A DNA stretch of 64,000 bases from an uncultured Pseudomonadota bacterium. Its GTDB lineage: Bacteria; Pseudomonadota; Zetaproteobacteria; Mariprofundales; Mariprofundaceae. The translations under genes and the position numbers were made by a program. The DNA lies in the NCBI GenBank assembly GCA_913055645.1, contig CAJXLC010000001.1, forward strand, positions 25,829 through 89,828. Reading direction: 5' to 3'. A model generated the notes under the pieces. The model was not told where the DNA came from and ran no database searches. It was given only the letters and a program-made list of their open reading frames with translations. Positions 55,929-64,000 of the stretch are shown here, one piece after another (position 1 is the first letter of the stretch; every line of letters begins with the position of its first letter).

Positions 55929-56225
55929 CTAACGATTAAATTCACCATCATACATTTGTGTAAATGTGTATAAACCTGTGCCATGCCCATCATCAAACAC
56001 AATGCGAATAGCATAGTTTCCCGCAGGCTCGATATGGGTTATTTTTACATCTTCTTTGCCCATGATCATTTCACCTTGATTAACCGTTTGATTACGACAA
56101 TCAGCGCATGGACACAACACACGCAAATCTTCGTAGAGATAGGTGATGGTGCGCCCATCATTCCAATCAATTTCTAAACAGCCTTTATCGGGGCAATTTC
56201 GAATTTCTTTGGGTATTGCTTCCAT
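55929..56225 (-). CDS. DUF971 domain protein
   Basis: A 98-residue protein of the DUF971 family, also found at the N-terminus of gamma-butyrobetaine hydroxylases and in Fe-S-carrier-linked proteins. It has LEIDWNDGRTITYLYEDLR, then a cysteine cluster CPCADCR (Cys38, Cys40, Cys43), and IRIVFDDGHGTGLYTF near the end. The biochemical role of the stand-alone form is not established. It follows pgm by 2 bases and must be co-transcribed with it. Confidence 0.88.
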   Translation of the reverse strand: MEAIPKEIRNCPDKGCLEIDWNDGRTITYLYEDLRVLCPCADCRNQTVNQGEMIMGKEDVKITHIEPAGNYAIRIVFDDGHGTGLYTFTQMYDGEFNR

Positions 56226-56227
56226 GT

Positions 56228-57892
<1,665 letters not shown>

Positions 57893-58060
57893 TTACACGA
57901 GATGAACTATATTTTCACCACGAAGCTTGCTTTAGGATTTAACATAAAAATAATTATATCATCACATTTTCTGTTATATTTATTTTCTTGCATCTCCATC
58001 TGGATGTATCACGATGCCGACAACAATGCATAAGTGAATCTGTAAAATGTATAACACAAA

Positions 58061-58069
58061 TGGTATGAT
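58061..58069 (+). promoter_or_regulatory. Extended -10 promoter for the TRIC-type gene
   Basis: TGGTATGAT is an extended -10 (TGn plus five of six TATAAT matches) 20 bases before the ATG. No good -35 is seen, which extended -10 promoters can lack. The leader would be very short. Confidence 0.3.
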
Positions 58070-58089
58070 GGAGTGGGTAAGGATTTAGT

Positions 58090-58707
58090 ATGGCAGTATT
58101 AACAATATCTGTTGCGATTGATGCATTGGATTATTTGGGAACCGCAGCATTTGCTGTGACAGGTGCTTTACGCGCCATGAGTAAACGCTTGGACTTGATG
58201 GGCGCAGTGGTTTTGGCAGTGGTGACCTCTTTGGGTGGCGGTATGATGAGAGATGCGCTGATTGGGCATCATCCACCGACTGCATTTATTGATCAAAGCT
58301 ATTTATTGATTGCCATTGTGGTCGGTATACTCACATTCTTTTGGGGACGGCATATTCGTGAGCAGGAAAGTTGGTTGATAGCCCTTGACGCTGTAGGACT
58401 TGGTGTCTTTACGCTGGTGGGTGCAAGTCTTGCTGATCAGGCTGGTTTAAGTGCTTTTGGCATTTTATTTATCGCCATGCTGACTGCCACAGGTGGTGGT
58501 GTTTTACGTGCAATGATGGTGGCTGAAATTCCATTTATTCTTAACAAAGAAATTTATGCATCGGCAAGTTTAATCGGCGCACTGGCTTATCTTCTATTAA
58601 CATATATTGAGGCAAGTAACCTTTGGGTATTCTGTACGGTTATGGTGATAACAACGGGTGTGCGTCTGATTGCATGGCGTTATCACATGCAACTACCACG
58701 CGCTTAA
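58090..58707 (+). CDS. Trimeric intracellular cation (TRIC)-type channel family protein (UPF0126)
   Basis: A 205-residue protein with seven membrane segments made of two repeats. Each repeat carries the glycine-rich kink, SLGGGMMRDALIG near residue 50 and TGGGVLRAMM near residue 138, the signature of the bacterial YadS/YicG-type TRIC relatives that form K+-permeable trimers. AAGGA lies 7 bases before the ATG. It stands alone between divergent pgm and a helicase gene. Confidence 0.9.
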   Translation: MAVLTISVAIDALDYLGTAAFAVTGALRAMSKRLDLMGAVVLAVVTSLGGGMMRDALIGHHPPTAFIDQSYLLIAIVVGILTFFWGRHIREQESWLIALDAVGLGVFTLVGASLADQAGLSAFGILFIAMLTATGGGVLRAMMVAEIPFILNKEIYASASLIGALAYLLLTYIEASNLWVFCTVMVITTGVRLIAWRYHMQLPRA

Positions 58708-58754
58708 GACATTCGAGACTTGCATATCAAACAAGATGATTCACGATTCACGAT

Positions 58755-60614
58755 GTGAGCCAACAACCTTTTTCTAGCCAAATCAAAAACGATTTTTCTT
58801 CAGACTCTCCCTTAGCCACGGGGCTTGCAGGTTATGTGCATCGTGAAGAGCAGATAAAACTAGCGGGTGAAATTGCGGATAGCTTTGATAACGGTGGCGT
58901 ATTGCTTGCAGAAGCTGAGACAGGCACGGGTAAAACACTGGCGTATTTGATTCCTGCATTGCGTTTGGATGGTAAAGTATTAATTTCTACCCATACACGA
59001 TCGTTGCAAAATCAATTGGTACATCGTGATATTCCAGCAGTAACCAAAGCCATGGGTGTGCGTCGAAAAATTGCTTTGTTAAAGGGCAGAAGTAATTACT
59101 TATGCCCTTTTCGTTTGCAGAAGAATTTAAGCTCAGCAAGCCTTGATTTATGGGCTAAGAAGCCTCTATTAAAGGTGTTAAAATGGTCTGAGAAAACCAC
59201 CGATGGTGATTTATCAACATTACCCTTTGATGCGTTTGAAAAAGGCATTGGTGCGATGGTTACAGCAACGGCAGAGCAGTGTAGCGGTTCCAAATGTCCT
59301 GAATTTAAGAAATGCCCACTCATGAAAGCCAGAGAAAAGGCTATGCAAGCGGATATTGTCGTCTCAAATCATGCATTGTTATTGGCAGATGCCGCTCTTA
59401 AATCGGGTGATTTTGGTGAGGTATTGCCACAATTTGATGCTTATGTATTGGATGAGGCACATAGTCTGCCCGATGTCGCATGTCAGCACTTCGGCATTCA
59501 ACTCAACCGCATGCGTTTGATTACTTGGCTCAATGATTTTCAGGGTTTACTCGATGAATTGGGTGATGAAGATGCGCTGAAAAAAGATGCGTTAAAGGCA
59601 GGTCGTAAAGTGTTGGATGCTTGGCTTGAACCTGACTTATCTAAAGTCAGTGAAGCATGGCAACCGCTTGTAGATTTCGCGGCAAGTCGAGCCGAACGTA
59701 GTGAAGATATGCAAAAGCTATCCGAGCGCGCAGAAGAACTAGCGCAAGATATGAAAGCGATTCAAAAGCCTAACGAAGGTTTTGTAGCTTGGAGTGAAGG
59801 AGAAGGGGAGTTTAGGCGGCATGTGTTGGCTCCTGTAGAAACTGGACCTGTTTTAGATGAGCATTTGTGGATAAGACCTGCGTCTTTTGTGCTTCTTTCA
59901 GCAACATTGCGAGTGTCAGGGAGCTTTGATTATGCGCGTCAACGTTTGGGATTAGAAGATGCCCAAGAGGTTTTTCATGTTTCCCCCTTTGATTATGAGG
60001 AGCAGGCTTTGACGTATTTACCACGTCATTTACCTGAGCCTCGAAGTGATGCTGGCAAAGATGCGTTATTGGAAGAAATGATTACCTTATTAAAAGCATC
60101 ACAAGGTCGAGCATTTGTATTGTTTACATCGTGGTACATGCTCAATCATCTCGGTGAGGGTTTGAGTAAACGTTTGCAATGGCCTGTATTGATTCAAGGG
60201 AAAAGCGGTAGTCGCGACGCAATTCTTGAGCAATTTCGGGCAGATACACACTCTATTTTGTGTGGCACACGAAGCTTTTGGGAAGGTGTGGATGTACCAG
60301 GGGAGACTTTATCTATGGTCATTGTCGATAAGGTTCCTTTTGCACCACCAAATGACCCACTGCTACAAGCACGCATTAGCCACTGTGAGAAAAAGGGCGG
60401 CAATGGTTTTATGGATATTCAACTTCCAGAGGCAATTGCAGTATTGCGGCAGGGGGTAGGGCGTTTGATTCGTTCTAATGAGGATAGGGGCGTGATGGCG
60501 ATTTTAGATTCACGGTTGTATCACAAGCGTTATGGGCGAGATGTTGCGCATAATCTTCCACCAGCACGTATTGTTGATGATTTGGCTGAGGTACGATGGT
60601 TCTTTGAATCTTAA
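58755..60614 (+). CDS. DinG/YoaA (XPD-like) ATP-dependent helicase
   Basis: A 619-residue superfamily 2 helicase. Walker A is AETGTGKT (Lys60), the DEAH box VLDEAHSLP, and the late motifs are FVLLSATL, CGTRSFWEGVDVPG and RQGVGRLIRS. Four cysteines at about 117, 176, 181 and 187 (YLCPF and CSGSKCPEFKKCPLM) fit the 4Fe-4S site of the XPD/DinG/YoaA group. It unwinds 5' to 3', with roles in repair and R-loop removal. Start is GTG 58755, with no clear ribosome site; no better start is seen. Confidence 0.92.
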   Translation: MSQQPFSSQIKNDFSSDSPLATGLAGYVHREEQIKLAGEIADSFDNGGVLLAEAETGTGKTLAYLIPALRLDGKVLISTHTRSLQNQLVHRDIPAVTKAMGVRRKIALLKGRSNYLCPFRLQKNLSSASLDLWAKKPLLKVLKWSEKTTDGDLSTLPFDAFEKGIGAMVTATAEQCSGSKCPEFKKCPLMKAREKAMQADIVVSNHALLLADAALKSGDFGEVLPQFDAYVLDEAHSLPDVACQHFGIQLNRMRLITWLNDFQGLLDELGDEDALKKDALKAGRKVLDAWLEPDLSKVSEAWQPLVDFAASRAERSEDMQKLSERAEELAQDMKAIQKPNEGFVAWSEGEGEFRRHVLAPVETGPVLDEHLWIRPASFVLLSATLRVSGSFDYARQRLGLEDAQEVFHVSPFDYEEQALTYLPRHLPEPRSDAGKDALLEEMITLLKASQGRAFVLFTSWYMLNHLGEGLSKRLQWPVLIQGKSGSRDAILEQFRADTHSILCGTRSFWEGVDVPGETLSMVIVDKVPFAPPNDPLLQARISHCEKKGGNGFMDIQLPEAIAVLRQGVGRLIRSNEDRGVMAILDSRLYHKRYGRDVAHNLPPARIVDDLAEVRWFFES

Positions 60615-60642
60615 TGTATTCCCATGAGTGTATTCCAAACAT

Positions 60643-60669
60643 AAAAAAGGCCAGCTAAAAAGCTGACCC
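60643..60669 (-). terminator. Terminator after the PCMT-like gene
   Basis: On the minus strand GGTCAGCT and AGCTGGCC pair (one mismatch) around TTTT and are followed by TTTTTTTAT. It lies between the two convergent genes; on the plus strand the hairpin has no T-run. Confidence 0.75.
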
Positions 60670-60691
60670 AATCATGTATTCTTAAAACAGA

Positions 60692-61384
60692 TTAAAAAAT
60701 AAACTCGCGTTTTTGTGGAATCGCTTCCATATCCTGCAACAATGTTTCAAACATTGCAGTATCAATAGTTGCTGTGGTTGTCTTTTGCATATGCGTTAAC
60801 GTAACTACAGGGTTCTTACCAATAAACGCAATCATTTGTGCATTTTCTGCAAGAAGGGCGGTTAGATGTTCTGGAATCGACATTAAAGATGCGCCGATAA
60901 CAATGATATCATAACCCTTAGTAATATCAGCATGATTGTTGACTTCATCTGCATTCATTGCATTGATAGATATAATGGTCGCATTTTCAATACCATGATC
61001 GGCTAAATTCTTGTGTGCAATTTCGCTTAACTCTTCATGCAATTCACAACTGGTTACTTCGGCACTATGCATTGCCAAGAGTGTTGTTAGATATCCTGTA
61101 CCTGTACCAATTTCTAAAACGCGTTCGTGACCTTGCAGGTTCAATTGCTGCATAATACTGGCTTCTTGTAGAGGACTAAACATTTCTTGATTGCAGGCAA
61201 TAGGTACATGACCTTCCATATATGCCAAGCTACGTACATTTTGGGGAACATAATCTTCGCGCGGCATGCTATCTAGCACATCCAGTAATTCAGGCTCTAA
61301 TACTTTGCAGCAACGGATTTGATACTCTACCATATTGCGGCGAGCTATGTTCAATGCACCTTGGTCACTAGCAGTTGCAGTCAT
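60692..61384 (-). CDS. Protein-L-isoaspartate O-methyltransferase family protein
   Basis: A 230-residue SAM-dependent methyltransferase. The N-terminal ARRNMVEYQIRCCKVLEPEL and MPREDYVP, and motif I VLEIGTGTGYLTTLLA, are PCMT-type. After motif I the sequence is less usual: the post-motif segment reads YDIIVIGASLMSIPEHL, without the typical AP.D.I....A. of true PCMT, so repair of isoaspartate is not certain. Proteins like this are common next to envelope genes in proteobacteria. It ends with its own terminator. Confidence 0.8.
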   Translation of the reverse strand: MTATASDQGALNIARRNMVEYQIRCCKVLEPELLDVLDSMPREDYVPQNVRSLAYMEGHVPIACNQEMFSPLQEASIMQQLNLQGHERVLEIGTGTGYLTTLLAMHSAEVTSCELHEELSEIAHKNLADHGIENATIISINAMNADEVNNHADITKGYDIIVIGASLMSIPEHLTALLAENAQMIAFIGKNPVVTLTHMQKTTTATIDTAMFETLLQDMEAIPQKREFIF

Positions 61385-61561
61385 AATTTCCCCTTTCCCT
61401 CATTAAAACTTTATACAATGTAGCAAATATTTTATGTGTATCCTAAGATCACACAACCTATCCAGCTTGGAACACTAACGATTATGATGATTTTCTCAAT
61501 ATCATGGTTCTTGGGATAGATTTACGATTAAAACCTCGGAAATGATATTTTTATATCACTA

Positions 61562-62458
61562 TTATGGCTTAGTTTTCTTCTTTTGTAGCAAATAGTTATG
61601 TAAAACTTTTCCTTTTTCGCCCAACTGGTTTACTTGGATAATCGTCTGTTTGTTTAGAATAATTTTAAGTGAAGGTGCATTGCCACTGGTTAGCCTTAAT
61701 GGCTTTAAAGATGTGATCTGCATGCTTTCGCCTTTTTTTAACAAGGCTTCTCGAACCAGAGCGGGCGGCTCATTGCTATCGTGAAGTTGTAGCCAAACAT
61801 CAGCAGTTACTGCAGTTAGTTTATAGTTATAAGACGATATTTTATTTGTATCAATAGCTTTGGTTTTTATGGTCGGTTTAAGCGCATCAGCTTTGTTGCT
61901 TGATAGGGTGGTAGTTGGAAGAGTAATAGCTACAGCAGAACTTTCCGTTGTTGATGCTTCGGGCTTTTTATTGTTCACACTACTACTTTTATCTTTTTGG
62001 ATATGCACTGCTGCATCCTGCATCAATTGTGAAGGCAGTGGGGCAGGCGGTGTATGATCAAACACATTAAACCCAACAAATAACACAATAAAAGCCAATG
62101 CTGCAAAGATCATCCATGATTTTTTTGGTGCGACAGGAGGATCAGGGAATGTAAGCGGCTTGGTTAAGTGATAATGCCCGGATTTAAGCTTTTCAATGCT
62201 CTGACTCAAATCGAGATGTAAATAATCGGCATATTGGCGTAGAAAGCCTAATGCATATACTTCACCAGGCATGTCTGTCCAATCGCCAGCTTCTAGAGCG
62301 TTAAGGTAAATCTTTCTAAGGTTTAATGCGTTGGCAACCGTATCTATGGAAGTAGAAGACTTTTCCCGCTCGTTTTTCAATAGCTCGCCAACTTCCAAAA
62401 GAATGTCTTCTTTGGAAATTGTTTCAGAACCGTTGGCGTTATTGTCTTCGGAAGTCAT
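61562..62458 (-). CDS. rodZ: RodZ-like cell-shape protein
   Basis: A 298-residue bitopic membrane protein. The N-terminal HTH_25 domain (residues 18-85; VGELLKNEREKSSTSIDTVA, LGFLRQYADYLHLD) would bind MreB. A membrane segment lies near residues 113-131, then a Ser/Thr/Lys-rich linker, and a C-terminal beta domain (about residues 215-290) with AVTADVWLQLHDS, the DUF4115 pattern. It sits 1 base after the PilF-type gene, the common order. Confidence 0.9.
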   Translation of the reverse strand: MTSEDNNANGSETISKEDILLEVGELLKNEREKSSTSIDTVANALNLRKIYLNALEAGDWTDMPGEVYALGFLRQYADYLHLDLSQSIEKLKSGHYHLTKPLTFPDPPVAPKKSWMIFAALAFIVLFVGFNVFDHTPPAPLPSQLMQDAAVHIQKDKSSSVNNKKPEASTTESSAVAITLPTTTLSSNKADALKPTIKTKAIDTNKISSYNYKLTAVTADVWLQLHDSNEPPALVREALLKKGESMQITSLKPLRLTSGNAPSLKIILNKQTIIQVNQLGEKGKVLHNYLLQKKKTKP

Positions 62459-62459
62459 A

Positions 62460-63221
62460 TTACATGCGACCTAAACGTGTAAGTTCATCGCTTGCCCATG
62501 CACGGTTGAGTGGATTTTTTTCTTTTTCGAGATAATGAGCCAAATGTTTACGTGCAGCAGTAATTTCTGAACGCTTTACAAGCAAAGCTATCAAGCTCTC
62601 TAAAGCAGGGCGTAAGGTAGGCTGTTTGCGCAACATAGTCTCATACAAGGCTTGAGCATAATTTACGCGACCCGTGTTTTCATAGACCTTTGCTTCCTTA
62701 AGCTGTGAAATATTTTGTCTGGGATTCATCATCGCTGCTTTGCGGTAATTTTTTATTGCTTCGTCAGGCTGATTTTGACCTGCTAAGGCATCACCCAAGT
62801 GAATCAAGGCAATATACTGTTTGCGATAACGTGGATCCTCTAAGGCTTTGCGTAACATTTTTTCAGCCTCTTTATAACGTTGTAGTGATACTAGTAATGC
62901 ACCATAATTGGTATACACTGAAGATGTTGCGCCAGCCGCAATAGCTTGTTTATAAAAAGATTCTGATTGTTTCATATTACCCTGCAAACGCCATGCGTAA
63001 GCCAGAGCATCCAATGTTTTAGGCTGGTTGGGATTTTCTGTATTGGATTGCATGAGCTCATCAAATGCTTTGGGAAGTTGCCCACGCTGTATTGAGTCTA
63101 AACCAATCTGATAATGTATTTTAGCACTTTTATTGTTTTTTTCTGGAATAGTATGAGCGCAAGAAAGAAGAAAAGTTGCACAAATAAATAAAATCCAGTT
63201 CAGACGAATAAAAGATATCAT
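62460..63221 (-). CDS. pilF: Type IV pilus assembly lipoprotein PilF/PilW (TPR)
   Basis: A 253-residue lipoprotein with lipobox Cys21 (TFLLSC). About five to six TPR motifs follow (residues 33-240), for example AKIHYQIGLDSIQRGQLPKA and TNYGALLVSLQRYKEAEKML. PilF/PilW pilots the secretin PilQ to the outer membrane. The start overlaps the mtnP stop (ATGA). Other pilus genes in the window are pilT and pilU at 18356-20593. Confidence 0.88.
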   Translation of the reverse strand: MISFIRLNWILFICATFLLSCAHTIPEKNNKSAKIHYQIGLDSIQRGQLPKAFDELMQSNTENPNQPKTLDALAYAWRLQGNMKQSESFYKQAIAAGATSSVYTNYGALLVSLQRYKEAEKMLRKALEDPRYRKQYIALIHLGDALAGQNQPDEAIKNYRKAAMMNPRQNISQLKEAKVYENTGRVNYAQALYETMLRKQPTLRPALESLIALLVKRSEITAARKHLAHYLEKEKNPLNRAWASDELTRLGRM

Positions 63222-64000
63222 AATAAACGCTCCACCAGCGCATGAATAGGGCGTAAAGCCTCATTATTTTGCTGACTTAAATCGGCAAAAATACCGTGGT
63301 TTAATGTTGTTTGACAGCTACATGCACATGCGTTTTCAGGTTGTTTGAAGTAGTGATTCAATAACCTTTGAACTTTTTGTACATTGCTTTGCATAATTTC
63401 CAACACAGAAGCTACAGAAACATCATCTTCGTCTTCATGCCAACAGTCATAATCGGTACACATGGCGATAGTCGCATAACACATTTCAGCTTCACGTGCT
63501 AACTTGGCTTCAGGCATATTGGTCATGCCAATCACATCCATACCCCAAGAACGATACAACATTGATTCTGCACGTGTCGAAAATTGCGGGCCTTGCATCA
63601 CCAAATATGTACCTGACGTATGGGTGGTAATACCAGCTTGTTTCGAAGCATCTACCAAAGATTGTTGCAAACATGAGCAAATAGGGTCAGCCATAGAAAC
63701 ATGTGCGACAACAGACTCGTCAAAGAAGGTTTTTTCACGATTGATGGTTCGATCCACAAACTGATCAACCAAAACAAAATCACCTGGCGTAATGTCTTCG
63801 CGTAAAGAGCCAACTGCAGATACTGAGATAATGCGTGAAACATTGGCTTGTTTCATAGCATAAATGTTGGCGCGATAATTGATTTTATGGGGCGGGATGC
63901 TGTGAGCAGTGCCATGGCGTGGTAAAAAGACTATGTCTTGACCATGATAGCGAGCCAATAGCAATGGAGCCGAAGGTTTACCCCACGGTGTATCCACATC
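63218..64000 (-). CDS. mtnP: S-methyl-5'-thioadenosine phosphorylase (5' end cut by window edge)
   Basis: About 260 C-terminal residues are inside the window; roughly 25 N-terminal residues including the phosphate loop lie beyond 64000. The part seen begins DVDTPWGKPSAPLLL and holds VFLPRHGTAHSIPPHKINYR, SAVGSLRED, VMQGPQFSTRAES, GMTNMPEAKLAREAEMCYA and CTDYDCWHED. The DYD pair is typical of adenosine-preferring MTAP enzymes of the methionine/polyamine salvage route. Methylthioinosine phosphorylase is a close alternative. The end carries an extra Cys-rich stretch (ACACSC). Confidence 0.9.
   Translation of the reverse strand, partial: DVDTPWGKPSAPLLLARYHGQDIVFLPRHGTAHSIPPHKINYRANIYAMKQANVSRIISVSAVGSLREDITPGDFVLVDQFVDRTINREKTFFDESVVAHVSMADPICSCLQQSLVDASKQAGITTHTSGTYLVMQGPQFSTRAESMLYRSWGMDVIGMTNMPEAKLAREAEMCYATIAMCTDYDCWHEDEDDVSVASVLEIMQSNVQKVQRLLNHYFKQPENACACSCQTTLNHGIFADLSQQNNEALRPIHALVERLL

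Overview
The window is ordinary chromosome from a Gram-negative bacterium. It carries a full lipid A branch (lpxD, lpxA, lpxI, lpxB), outer-membrane assembly genes (bamA, bamB, a dolP-like lipoprotein, rseP), lipoproteins with clear lipoboxes and type IV pilus motor genes. Base composition is moderately AT-rich. The gene orders (rpsB-tsf-pyrH-frr-uppS-cdsA-dxr-rseP-bamA-lpx; lpoA/rsmI-yraN-SIS-dolP; yceD-rpmF-plsX-fab; yfgM-bamB-der) are proteobacterial. A zetaproteobacterium-like or early-branching gammaproteobacterium-like organism is my inference; nothing in the sequence proves the taxon.

Layout. 1-989: the start of a P-II gene and a putative porin (minus strand), behind a sigma-54-like promoter. 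1356-3092: a small membrane protein, argB and a His-rich secreted protein. 3326-17253: one long plus-strand translation/isoprenoid/BAM/lipid A block with many ATGA or TAATG overlaps. 17259-21638: minus-strand apbE and three PilT/PilU-family ATPases, divergent from a stand-alone class III cyclase. 22614-25238: aconitase with a strong terminator. 25450-29475: yfgM-like, bamB, der, ratA, ratB. 29572-33775: Deg protease, an apparently frameshifted glutaredoxin-like gene, a TlpA-like thioredoxin, ligA. 33802-34430: tRNA-Gln followed by a decayed integrase and att-like repeats. 34522-41313: lpoA diverging from rsmI-yraN-SIS-(small membrane protein)-dolP-hldE2-pdxB-orn. 41320-41417: a REP/MITE-like inverted repeat. 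41414-50647: a PilZ-like protein and the yceD-rpmF-plsX-fabHDG-acpP-fabF-pabB fatty acid block. 50644-53958: a minus-strand operon of a nitronate monooxygenase-like enzyme, two DUF1538 membrane proteins and a P-II-like protein. 54192-64000: rmuC, DUF971-pgm, a TRIC-type channel, a DinG-like helicase, a PCMT-like methyltransferase and mtnP-pilF-rodZ.

How they work together. Most genes serve envelope construction: precursors (uppS, dxr, cdsA, fab genes, plsX), lipid A (lpx), outer-membrane protein assembly and quality control (bamA, bamB, Deg protease, dolP), peptidoglycan and shape (lpoA, rodZ) and pili (pilT, pilU, pilF).

Most worth a second look: (i) the glutaredoxin-like gene at 30950-31206, whose two halves lie in different frames joined exactly at a TTTAAAG heptamer with a hairpin behind it and an SD-like motif ahead; (ii) the NMO-DUF1538-DUF1538-P-II-like operon, a plausible P-II-controlled membrane system; (iii) two short genes with strong Shine-Dalgarno sequences, at 12914-13009 and 38405-38542; (iv) the integrase fossil behind tRNA-Gln; (v) the repeated AGGAGTCTG/CAGACTCCT palindrome family.
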